Below are positions 16,974 to 25,023 of a DNA stretch of 64,000 nt, piece by piece. How positions within the stretch are numbered: the first letter of the stretch is position 1; the number at the start of each line of letters is the position of its first letter. The notes below the pieces were generated by a model, which had not been told where the DNA came from, searched no databases, and saw nothing but the letters and a program-made list of their open reading frames with translations. The DNA is from Cohnella baijiui (GTDB taxonomy: Bacteria; Bacillota; Bacilli; Paenibacillales; Paenibacillaceae): positions 1 to 64,000 of the forward strand of contig NZ_JAJFOW010000001.1 of the NCBI RefSeq assembly GCF_020731285.1, given 5' to 3'. The position numbers were made by a program, and so were the translations under genes.

Positions 16974-18638
16974 TTATTTCGCGGACGCGTCGTACGCCTG
17001 CTGGAGAATTTCGAGATAGCGGTCCAGCTTCAGATTTTTCAAGCCTTTAATGTACGCGTCCCAATCTTTATTCAAATCTTTGTTGCCGGTGACGAACTGA
17101 AGGGCGCTCTGCTCGATGTAGTTGCGCAGGTTCGTCTGCAGAATGCTGGCTTCGTCCATCAGCGACGGATCGATCCAGATCGACCACATCGGGAACAGCT
17201 CTTTCGGCTCGTGACCCTCGTACTGCAGCGTCGCCTGGTACAGCCTGCGCTCGTAGCCGGTCGAATCGTAGATGTCGGTCGCCTGGACGAAGCTGTCGCG
17301 ATATTCCTTCGGCATGTAGAAGTGGGCCATACCGCTCCATCCCGCGTTGCGCGGAGCGTCGCCTTCCTTGGCCGGGATCGGCTTGAACTGCGCCTGGACG
17401 CCTTCGCCGAGCGCGACGTCGCCGGGGCCCGGCTTTTCCCAGTCGATGCCTTCCATGCCCGAAGCGCCGTTCGTTTGCCCTTCCGGCGTGTACAGATAGT
17501 CCACCAGCTTGATCAGCGCGATCTGCGCTTCCTTGCTCGCCTTGTTCGTGATGACGAACTTCGCGCCGGGAGCGACCCCGCCGCTGTCATGCGTCGCGTA
17601 CGAAGCGTGCGGCCCCTGGAGCGGCGGCACCGGATTGTAGTCGGCCGAGTATTTGTTGCCTTGGTCGATGTTGACGAAGATGGCCGGGTGCATGCCCGCG
17701 CCGGCGCCGAGGATTTGCGCGTCGGCGTTTTCGCCGATTTTTTTGAACGCTTCGGAGTTTTGCGTGAACGCGCCCTTGTCGATCAGTCCTTCGTCGTACA
17801 GGGATTTGACGTAGGCGAGACCTTCCTTCCACTCCGGCTTGGCGGCCGCGGACTCGACTTTCCCGTTCGTCAGATTCAGGTAGTTGCGGTCATCGTCGTA
17901 GACGAAGCCGTTCATCAGGAACGGGATGATGCGCACGCCGTAATCCTCGGTGGAACCGCTCAGCGGCACTTCGTCCGCCTTGCCGTTGCCGTTCGGATCG
18001 TTTTTCTTGAACGCGCGGAGGACGTCCCGGAACTCGTCGGTCGTTTTCGGCATTTGCAGGTTCAGCTTCTCGAGCCATTTCGTGTTGATCCACATTTTGT
18101 TCGGATACGAGCAGTGGAAGCACTGGCTGTAGGCGACGAGGCCGTAAATGTTGCCGTCCGGCGCGGTGTTGAACGCTTTCAGGCTGGCGTCTTTCTCCAT
18201 CGCCGCTTTGATGTTGGGCGCGTATTGGTCGATCAGATCGTTCAGCGGGACGAGGACGCCCTGCTTGCCGTACTTCAGCACGTCCGCTTGGGAAAATTGA
18301 TCGATGTAGGCGGTGAGAAAATAGGCGTCGGGATAGTCGCCGCTCGCGAGCGAAATTTGCCGTTTTTCCTTGGCGCCGTCCGACGGGTTGATCTCCCAAT
18401 CGAACTGGATGTTGAATTTCTGCTCCGCGAACTTCGTGAATTTGTTCGTCTTCAGATCGATGTTCGGCTCTTGGACGGCGAACACCTTGATCTTTACCGG
18501 CGCCGCCGAGCCGGCATCCGTCCCGGACGCGCCGCCGGAGGCCGATGGCGAAGCGGCGTTGTTGTCCTTGCCGCAGGCGGCCAGCAGCAGGCCGACCGAT
18601 AGGACGACCGCGAGCAGGCCGAGCATTTTCTTTTTCAT
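16974..18638 (-). CDS. Sugar ABC transporter binding lipoprotein (LipO-type)
   Basis: A 554-residue extracellular solute-binding protein. The lipoprotein signal MKKKMLGLLAVVLSVGLLLA is followed by the lipobox cysteine (AACG). A calcium-loop-like DPNGNGKADEVPLSG lies mid-protein, as in the large LipO/YtcQ group that binds oligosaccharides. It is last in the order permease, permease, binding protein on the minus strand, with a terminator behind it. Long stretches are shared with the second binding protein at 20946-22592, so the two are recent paralogues. No ATPase gene is nearby; such systems usually share an MsmX-type ATPase. Confidence 0.93.
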   Translation of the reverse strand: MKKKMLGLLAVVLSVGLLLAACGKDNNAASPSASGGASGTDAGSAAPVKIKVFAVQEPNIDLKTNKFTKFAEQKFNIQFDWEINPSDGAKEKRQISLASGDYPDAYFLTAYIDQFSQADVLKYGKQGVLVPLNDLIDQYAPNIKAAMEKDASLKAFNTAPDGNIYGLVAYSQCFHCSYPNKMWINTKWLEKLNLQMPKTTDEFRDVLRAFKKNDPNGNGKADEVPLSGSTEDYGVRIIPFLMNGFVYDDDRNYLNLTNGKVESAAAKPEWKEGLAYVKSLYDEGLIDKGAFTQNSEAFKKIGENADAQILGAGAGMHPAIFVNIDQGNKYSADYNPVPPLQGPHASYATHDSGGVAPGAKFVITNKASKEAQIALIKLVDYLYTPEGQTNGASGMEGIDWEKPGPGDVALGEGVQAQFKPIPAKEGDAPRNAGWSGMAHFYMPKEYRDSFVQATDIYDSTGYERRLYQATLQYEGHEPKELFPMWSIWIDPSLMDEASILQTNLRNYIEQSALQFVTGNKDLNKDWDAYIKGLKNLKLDRYLEILQQAYDASAK

Positions 18639-18765
18639 CTGAATCGCTCCCTTTTCAAGGTTTGGGTATCGTGGCCAAACGGGTGAAGCGACGCGGACGC
18701 GATCGTGGCGCCCTTGGCGTCCGAACTGCGGATCCCCCCTTTCGCTGCCGTCGGTCCTGCCGCCG

Positions 18766-19677
18766 TCAGCCTTTGACGGACCCGACGAGCATGCCTTGAA
18801 CGAAATAGCGCTGCACGAACGGATAGATGATCAAGACGGGCAGCGTCGCGACGACGATCAGCGAATACTTGAGCTGTTCGGCGAGCTGCTGCCGCTCCAC
18901 CATCTTCATCGCGTCCATCAGGCCGCCGGCGCTGTTGTTCTGGATGATGATGCTGCGGAGCACGAGCTGCAGCGGAAACAGGTTCGCGGTCTTCAGATAG
19001 ATCAGCGCGTCGAAGTAGGCGTTCCACTGCCCGACGGCGTACATAAGGACGAGGACCGCGAGGATGGGCTTGGACAGCGGCAGGACGACGCTCCGCATGA
19101 ACCGAAGGTCGCTGCAGCCGTCGATCTCGCTCGCCTCGAGCAATTCGTCCGGGATGGACGACTGGAAGAACGAGCGCGCGATGATTACCTGCCAGACCCA
19201 GATCGCGTTCGGAATGAGCAGCGCCCAGCGCGAGTCGATCAGGCCGAGCTCCTTGACGACCATATACGTCGGGATGAGCCCTCCGCTGAAGATCATCGTA
19301 AACGTAACGAACATCATGAGCGGACCGCGCCCGAACAGGGATTTGCGGGACAGCGGATAGGCGATCATGACCGTCAGCGCCACGCTGATGATCGTCCCCG
19401 CGACCGTATATATCAACGAATTGCCGTAGCCTGTCATCACCTCGGGGGTGCGGAACAGCGCCTCGAAGCCTTTGAACGACAGGTTCACGGGCCACAGCCA
19501 CACCCGGCCCGAGGTGACCGCCGCCGGGCTGCTGATCGAGCTGCTCAGGATGTAGACGAGCGGATAGAGCACGACGAGCAGCACGAGGCTGAGGATCGTG
19601 TAGACCGCGGCCAGAAAGAAGCGGTCGCCCGCCGATTCCCGGATTTTTTTCGATGCCGAAGCCGTTGCCATGCGCAT
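18766..19677 (-). CDS. Sugar ABC transporter permease (LplC/YtcP-type)
   Basis: A 303-residue CUT1 inner permease with six predicted helices. The cytoplasmic EAA loop reads EASEIDGCSDLRFMRSVVLP, which contacts the ATPase. The C-terminus FVQRYFVQGMLVGSVKG is characteristic of this family. It starts nine bases after the upstream permease stop and is co-transcribed with it. Specificity is probably for a plant-derived oligosaccharide, inferred only from context. Confidence 0.93.
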   Translation of the reverse strand: MRMATASASKKIRESAGDRFFLAAVYTILSLVLLVVLYPLVYILSSSISSPAAVTSGRVWLWPVNLSFKGFEALFRTPEVMTGYGNSLIYTVAGTIISVALTVMIAYPLSRKSLFGRGPLMMFVTFTMIFSGGLIPTYMVVKELGLIDSRWALLIPNAIWVWQVIIARSFFQSSIPDELLEASEIDGCSDLRFMRSVVLPLSKPILAVLVLMYAVGQWNAYFDALIYLKTANLFPLQLVLRSIIIQNNSAGGLMDAMKMVERQQLAEQLKYSLIVVATLPVLIIYPFVQRYFVQGMLVGSVKG

Positions 19678-19686
19678 GTCTCTCCT

Positions 19687-20655
19687 TTACCAGATGCTGC
19701 TGCTCGAGAAGCGCTTGGCGAGGCTGTTCACCAGCACGAGCAGAATGAGATTGACGAACGAGTTGAACAGGCCGACCGCCGTCGCGAAGCTGTAGTTGGC
19801 GTTCAGCAGGCCAATGCTGTACACGTAAGTCGCGATGATCTCGGAGTTGACGATGTTCAGCGGGTTTTGCAGCAGATACACTTTTTCGAAGCCGAGCGCC
19901 ATGACGTTGCCGACGTTCAGAATCAGGACGATTACGATCGTGGGCATAATGCCGGGCAGATCGACGTGCCGGATCTTTTGAAACCGGGAAGCGCCGTCCA
20001 CCTTGGCCGCTTCGTAGAGCGTCGGATCGATGCCCGCGAGCGCCGCCAGGTAGATGACCGCCGTGTAGCCGGCCGTCTGCCAGATATCGGACCAGACGTA
20101 GATCGATCGGAAGTATCCCGGTTCGCCGAGAAAATTGACCGATTCCATGCCCAGGGCGTTCAGCGCGAGGTTCGCGAAGCCGAGCCGCGGCGCCAGGAAC
20201 AGCATGATGATCGACACCATGACGACCGTAGAGATGAAGTAAGGCGCGAAGGACACGAGCTGGACGATGCGCTTGAACCGGCCGCCGCGCACCTCGTTCA
20301 GCATCAGCGCGAGCAGGATCGGCACCGGGAAGCCGGCGAGCAGCAGGTACCCGCTCAGGAGCAGGGTGTTTTTCAGCAAGCTCCAAAAAATCGGATTGTC
20401 GAAGAACAGCTTGAAGTTTTTCAACCCCACCCAAGGGCTTCCCCAGATGCCTTTGATGACGTTGTAGTCCTTGAAGGCCAGAACCGCGTTCAGCATCGGG
20501 TAGTACTTGAAGAGGAGGAAAAAGAGGAGCGGCGGCAGCAAGACGAGATACAGCTGCCAGTGTTTTCTGAAGCTTTTGCCCGCGGCGCGGGCAAGTCCGC
20601 GCCTGGGCGGCGCCGCCTTCGGCCGGCGTTTTTCGATGACGATCGGTGAATCCAG
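19687..20655 (-). CDS. Sugar ABC transporter permease (LplB-type), CTG start
   Basis: CUT1 permease with six helices and the EAA loop YEAAKVDGASRFQKIRHVDL. From the first conventional start (TTG 20541) the protein would begin inside helix 1 (MLPPLLFFLLF), losing the conserved basic N-terminus. The frame continues upstream to a CTG at 20655, six bases after GGGAGGG, giving LDSPIVIEKRRPKAAPPRRG and a full 322 residues. No ATG, GTG or TTG occurs between them. An ATT at 20661 is possible but abuts the binding site. A cre box lies 42 bp upstream, in the probable promoter of this operon. Confidence 0.88.
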   Translation of the reverse strand: MDSPIVIEKRRPKAAPPRRGLARAAGKSFRKHWQLYLVLLPPLLFFLLFKYYPMLNAVLAFKDYNVIKGIWGSPWVGLKNFKLFFDNPIFWSLLKNTLLLSGYLLLAGFPVPILLALMLNEVRGGRFKRIVQLVSFAPYFISTVVMVSIIMLFLAPRLGFANLALNALGMESVNFLGEPGYFRSIYVWSDIWQTAGYTAVIYLAALAGIDPTLYEAAKVDGASRFQKIRHVDLPGIMPTIVIVLILNVGNVMALGFEKVYLLQNPLNIVNSEIIATYVYSIGLLNANYSFATAVGLFNSFVNLILLVLVNSLAKRFSSSSIW

Positions 20656-20696
20656 AACAATCCCTCCCTATGCGGTTGCCGGATGCGATGCGGCTT

Positions 20697-20712
20697 GCGA
20701 AAGCGCTTTCCA
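20697..20712 (-). promoter_or_regulatory. cre box of the sugar ABC operon
   Basis: TGCGAAAGCGCTTTCCA contains the palindrome GAAAGCGCTTTC and closely fits the CcpA consensus. It lies 42 bp upstream of the first permease, within the 290-bp gap after the terminator of the preceding unit. A TATGAT box lies about 15 bp further upstream on the minus strand. The gap holds no gene. Confidence 0.65.
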
Positions 20713-20904
20713 CATGCTCCGATCATAGAGGAATCCGGCGCTGCCGGGATAGGTACAATTGCGCTCTTTACCGTACAGCTCTCCCGATTTCGGGGGTGCA
20801 AATGCGCGCCGGGCGGCCCTTTTTCCCCCGAGGCCGGCCGGCGCGCCCAAAAAGGCAGGATCCCCACGCCTTTCACGGAGACCCATCCGCCTGCACGGCA
20901 AAAA

Positions 20905-20929
20905 CCCGAACGGCCGGAGACCGTTCGGG
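20905..20929 (-). terminator. Terminator after the second binding protein
   Basis: CCCGAACGG (20905-20913) pairs with CCGTTCGGG (20921-20929). The minus strand then reads TTTTTGCC. It separates the regulator/binding-protein unit from the permease operon. Confidence 0.85.
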
Positions 20930-20945
20930 ATGCGCGGGATTGCGT

Positions 20946-22592
20946 TTAGCGGAGTCTCACCTGCCGGTCGTCGTAGGCCGTCTGCATGATTTGCAGATAG
21001 CGGTCGACGCCGATTCGTCGCAGACCGGCGACGTAGTCGTTCCAGTCCTTGTCCAGGTCTTTGTCGCCGGTGATGAATTGCAGGGCGTACTGATCGATGT
21101 CATTTTTGATATTCGTCTGCAGGACGCTCGCCTCGTCCGCGACGGCCGAATCGATCCAGACGGACCAGACCGGATACAGCTCGGGAGATTCGCGGCCTTC
21201 GTACAGCCGGGTCGCCTCGTAGAGCCGGCGTTCGTAGCCGTCCGGCGCATAGAGATCATCGCTCTGCACCCAGCTGTCCCGATACGATTTCGGCATGAAG
21301 AAGTGTCCCATCCCGCCCCAGCCTTCATTGTCGGGAGGCTCGCCATCCCGCGCGGGGATTCGTGCGAAGACCGGATCGGCGCCGGGGCCGAGCGCCCGTT
21401 CGCCCGGCAGGGGCTTGCGCCAGTCGACGCCTTCCCGGCCGATTTCCGCGTTCGCCTGTCCTTCCGGCGTGTACATGTAGTCGGCCATTCGGATCAGGGC
21501 GATCCGCGCCGCTTCGCTCGCTTTGTCCGTGATGACGAACTTCGCGCCCGGCGCGAAGTCGCCGCCGCCCTGGTACACCGCATAGTCCGCGTGCGGACCT
21601 CGGAGCGGAGGCACCGGACGGTAGTCGCTTCCACGCCTGTTGTCCGTTCCGGTCCCGACGAAAATGTCGGGATGCATCGCCGCCGCAGCGCCCAGGATTT
21701 GCGTATCCTCGTTTTCCCCGATCTTTTTGAGGGCGTCCGCGGTTTGGGTGAAGGCCCCCGGGTCGAGGAGGCCTTCGTCGTACAGCGACTTGATGTAGGC
21801 AAGCCCTTCCTTCCATGCCGGAAGATCGGCGACGAGGCTCGCCCGGCCCCCGGCCAACCGCAAATACGTGCGGTCGTCGTCGTAGACGAATCCGTTCATC
21901 AGAAACGGCACGATCCGCACGCCGAAGTCCTCGGTCGATCCGCTGAGGGGCACTTCGTCCGGGATCCCGTTGCCGTTCGGATCCCGGGTCTTGAACGCCC
22001 GCAGCGCTTCCTTGAACGCTTCGGTCGTCTCGGGCATGGCGAGACCGAGCTTGTCCAGCCATTTGGCGTTAATCCACATCTTATAAGGGTATGTGCAGTG
22101 AAAGCAATCGTTGTATCCAACGAGCCCGTAAATATGGCCGTCCGGCGCGGTGCTTAGCTCGCGCAGCTCGGCATTGTCCGCCATCGCCGCGCGGATGTGC
22201 GGCGCGTAGTTCGCGATGAGGTCGTTGAGCGGGTAAAAGACGCCTTGCTTGCCGTAACGCAGAAGGTCCGCTTGCGAAAATTGATCGATGTAGGACGTTA
22301 GAATATAGGCGTCCGCGTATTGTCCGCCGGCTAGCGAGATCTGCCGCTTCTCTTTGGCGCCCTCGTACGGCACCGTCTGCCAGACGAATCGGACGTTGAA
22401 CCGGTCTTCCAGCAGCCGGGTAAAACCGTTCGTCCGCAGATCCTGCGCCGCATCCTGCTGCGCGAAGACGCGAATCTCGAGCGGCGACGGACGGGATGGG
22501 ACGGCACCTGAAAACGTGCAGGCGGAAAGGAGCAGGCTCCATAGAAGGAAAGCGGCGACGGAAATAGGCCATGCGCTCGGTAAGCGTTTCAA
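20946..22592 (-). CDS. Second sugar-binding lipoprotein, paralogue of the 16974 protein
   Basis: A 548-residue extracellular binding protein. The start is a TTG at 22592 with AAGGAGG eight bases upstream; it gives a lipoprotein signal ending LLLSAC. An ATG eight codons upstream lies in front of that site and would spoil the signal peptide. Motifs shared with the other binding protein are SYIDQFSQAD, YGLVGYNDCFHC, DPNGNGIPDEVPLSGSTED, GFVYDDDR and WNDYVAGLRR. It is translated 17 bp after the AraC-type regulator. It may be an alternative specificity subunit for the permeases downstream. Confidence 0.92.
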   Translation of the reverse strand: MKRLPSAWPISVAAFLLWSLLLSACTFSGAVPSRPSPLEIRVFAQQDAAQDLRTNGFTRLLEDRFNVRFVWQTVPYEGAKEKRQISLAGGQYADAYILTSYIDQFSQADLLRYGKQGVFYPLNDLIANYAPHIRAAMADNAELRELSTAPDGHIYGLVGYNDCFHCTYPYKMWINAKWLDKLGLAMPETTEAFKEALRAFKTRDPNGNGIPDEVPLSGSTEDFGVRIVPFLMNGFVYDDDRTYLRLAGGRASLVADLPAWKEGLAYIKSLYDEGLLDPGAFTQTADALKKIGENEDTQILGAAAAMHPDIFVGTGTDNRRGSDYRPVPPLRGPHADYAVYQGGGDFAPGAKFVITDKASEAARIALIRMADYMYTPEGQANAEIGREGVDWRKPLPGERALGPGADPVFARIPARDGEPPDNEGWGGMGHFFMPKSYRDSWVQSDDLYAPDGYERRLYEATRLYEGRESPELYPVWSVWIDSAVADEASVLQTNIKNDIDQYALQFITGDKDLDKDWNDYVAGLRRIGVDRYLQIMQTAYDDRQVRLR

Positions 22593-22608
22593 TCGGGTCC
22601 CCTCCTTC

Positions 22609-24912
22609 TCAATCATGCGGCGATTGGCGGTAGTTGCTTGGCGAAACGCCGGTGACCCGCTTGAACGCCCTGCGGAACGAGTGCGAGCTGTTGTATCCGA
22701 CGTTCGCGGCAATGTCGTCCACCGTGCGGTCGCTCTGGCGGAGCAGCTGAGACGCGCGGTGAATCCGCACCTGCTCCAGATGGTCCGAAAGATTCGTCCC
22801 CGTCGTTTCCTTGAACAGCTGGGAAATGTACTTCTCGGGTCGCTCGACATGCTCGGCCACCCGATACAGCGTCAGGTCCGGGTCGGCGTATCGCTCGCCG
22901 ACGAAGCGCTTGATCTCCTCCACGATGCGGGTATGCGCGTCGTTCTTCCGGCTGTTGATCTGCGCGCAAAGCGACGCGATGACGTCGTTCACCTCCGTCC
23001 GGATCGTCTCTAGCTTCTCTGCGGCTTGAATGCCGATGATCCGGTCCTTGACCGCTTCGAACAGCTCCGACTCCTGGAACGCTTTCTGGTCCAGCAGCTT
23101 GAGCAGCGTCCCTTTCAGCTCGCCGACGAGCTGGTGCCTCATCTCGGGCGACAGATCCCGCCGCTCCGCGTTCTGCACCATGATCGCCTGAACGATCCGC
23201 TCGGCTTCTTCGACCTCGCCTGCGCGGATCGTGCCGATGAGGCGCAGCTCGGTATCGAGCGGATAGTAATAGGTGGCGCTGCTCATCCGGATTTCGCCGT
23301 ACCAAAGAATGCCGCTGCGGCTTGCGGTCTGCGCGTATTCGAGCGTCATCTTGGCCTGCTCGTACGAGGCGCTCACCTCCGTCTCGGAGTCGAAGGCGTC
23401 GCCCATCGCGACGGTTACCGAAATGCGGTACGCCTCGAATGCCGTATGCGCGAGCTCTGCCAGTTGGCCGGCGATCGATGCCCGGCTCGCCTCTACGCTT
23501 TCGGCCGTCTCGCTGCGCGGGACGAACAGCAGGACGATCTTGTCCGAGCCGAGATCCGTCGTATGCACGTCCCCCGTCCGCTCCAGCAGCGCCTGCTTCA
23601 ATAGCAGCCGCGACGCGCTGAGCTCGTTCAAGATGTCGACGCTGTCCATGCCGGCGTAGCCGTTGATTTGGAGAATGCCCGCATACCCGGACGCGCCGGC
23701 GAGTCCGGCGTCCGCTTGGGCCGCCGCCGCCCAGATTTCGTCCCGGGTCTGGAATTCCCCGGCGATCAGCCGCTTCAGGAAAGCGTCCCGAAGCAGCGGC
23801 CGCTGCCTCCGCAGCTCGGACTCCAGCCGCTTGTTGCTCGTGATCACCTCGGCGATGTTGCCGTGGAGGAAATCGTAGGCGTTGCGGCTCGCGCCGTCGT
23901 CCTGACCGAACTGCTCCTTCATGATCCCGATCAGCCGGTGGATCGGAGCGCTGTTCCGGTAGGACAGCAAGATGCCGATGAGCAGGCCGAGCAGCAGCGC
24001 GATTCCGGTCACCGTCCAGGTGATGAACTTGATTTTGTTGGCGTTCTCCAGCAGCGTCTGGCGCGGAATCCCGGCCCGGTACACCCAGTCGTTGGCCGCC
24101 GAGCGGATCGTGATGACGAGATCGTCCCCGTAATATTGGCTGACGAGCGACGGATCGAGCTTCCCATCTCCGTTCATGCGGGCCGCCTCGGCTTCGTCCA
24201 TCCCCCGCACGCCGATCAATCGGCCTTGCGCGTCGCTGACGTACGCCCAGCCGCCGTATCGGTCCGTGAAGCCCGACAACAGGCTTGCGATCGTTTCTTC
24301 GTCGATGACGACGACGGCCACGGCGGGCGACAAGCCGTTGAAGCTGTCGAGCGGCAGCGATTGCATGTAAGTGACGACGGAGGTCTGCGCGCCTTTGCTC
24401 ACAAACGGGCGCAGCGGCATGATCTCGCTCCGGTGCGTTTGGCCCAGCACCTTCTGCTTCCACTCCGCGAGCGAGAGGTCGGCGTACTTGAAGCTCTCGT
24501 AATAGTGCTCGGGCCGAAAATAAGCGGATCCGGGCGTCAGGACGACGTTGTAGTTGCCCAGATAAATGAAAAAGTGCTGAAGAAAATCGTTCGTCTGGCC
24601 GAACGACAACACGTCCCGCATCATTTTCCAGATGCCGTAGACGTTGGCTTGTTCGCCCGCCGGCTTCTCGTTCATCAGCACGTTCAGATCCGGATTGATC
24701 GCCAGCTGCCTCGTGAAACCTTCGACCTCGGCCATTCTCCGCTCCAGAATCTCTTTGCTTTTCTGCAGCAGGGTGACGCCGTTCTCGATCGAAACGGACC
24801 GCGTCACGGAGATCGAGGTCCGGTAGGACATGTACCCGGCGATGCTTGGGATGATCAGGATGACGATATAGGAGATCATGAACCGCCGGAATACGCTGGA
24901 ATGTCTGGACAT
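22609..24912 (-). CDS. Transmembrane AraC-family regulator
   Basis: A 767-residue membrane-bound regulator. Helix 1 lies at about 11-30, an extracellular Cache-like sensor covers about 31-290, and helix 2 lies at about 292-316 (FITWTVTGIALLLGLLIGIL). A cytoplasmic linker follows, then a C-terminal AraC DNA-binding domain (about 665-767: LYRVAEHVERPEKYISQLFK, then IAANVGYNSSHSFRRAFK). Such proteins sense extracellular sugar, directly or through a binding protein, and activate nearby transport genes. The paralogous binding protein follows immediately, which fits a coupled sensor. A cre box lies 21 bp upstream of the start. Confidence 0.93.
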   Translation of the reverse strand: MSRHSSVFRRFMISYIVILIIPSIAGYMSYRTSISVTRSVSIENGVTLLQKSKEILERRMAEVEGFTRQLAINPDLNVLMNEKPAGEQANVYGIWKMMRDVLSFGQTNDFLQHFFIYLGNYNVVLTPGSAYFRPEHYYESFKYADLSLAEWKQKVLGQTHRSEIMPLRPFVSKGAQTSVVTYMQSLPLDSFNGLSPAVAVVVIDEETIASLLSGFTDRYGGWAYVSDAQGRLIGVRGMDEAEAARMNGDGKLDPSLVSQYYGDDLVITIRSAANDWVYRAGIPRQTLLENANKIKFITWTVTGIALLLGLLIGILLSYRNSAPIHRLIGIMKEQFGQDDGASRNAYDFLHGNIAEVITSNKRLESELRRQRPLLRDAFLKRLIAGEFQTRDEIWAAAAQADAGLAGASGYAGILQINGYAGMDSVDILNELSASRLLLKQALLERTGDVHTTDLGSDKIVLLFVPRSETAESVEASRASIAGQLAELAHTAFEAYRISVTVAMGDAFDSETEVSASYEQAKMTLEYAQTASRSGILWYGEIRMSSATYYYPLDTELRLIGTIRAGEVEEAERIVQAIMVQNAERRDLSPEMRHQLVGELKGTLLKLLDQKAFQESELFEAVKDRIIGIQAAEKLETIRTEVNDVIASLCAQINSRKNDAHTRIVEEIKRFVGERYADPDLTLYRVAEHVERPEKYISQLFKETTGTNLSDHLEQVRIHRASQLLRQSDRTVDDIAANVGYNSSHSFRRAFKRVTGVSPSNYRQSPHD

Positions 24913-24932
24913 CCCTGACCCCCCTCTCTCTA

Positions 24933-24946
24933 TGATAGCGCTGTCA
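24933..24946 (-). promoter_or_regulatory. cre box upstream of the membrane AraC regulator
   Basis: TGATAGCGCTGTCA is near-palindromic and matches the CcpA consensus at all but one or two positions. It lies 21 bp before the regulator's ATG. Confidence 0.6.
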
Positions 24947-24989
24947 TGAATGTATTCCTATTATCTCCGATGCAAGAAGAAATGCAACA

Positions 24990-25010
24990 GCCGGCGCCCA
25001 GGGCGCCGGC
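24990..25010 (-). terminator. GC-rich hairpin after the GH95 gene
   Basis: GCCGGCGCC and GGCGCCGGC are perfect 9-bp arms with a 3-base loop, 14 bp past the GH95 stop. The following TGTTGCATTTCTTCTT is a poor U-tract. Confidence 0.5.
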
Positions 25011-25023
25011 GTTGCCGGAAGGA

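Noticed and set aside
18635..20713. Minus-strand open frame of 692 codons across both permeases
   Set aside because: It is a shifted frame over two clear ABC permeases, with no ribosome-binding site and no motifs.
22593..22850. Extended N-terminus of the second binding protein
   Set aside because: The upstream part of the frame overlaps the AraC regulator and is Arg/Ser-rich; the TTG at 22592 gives a clean lipoprotein signal.
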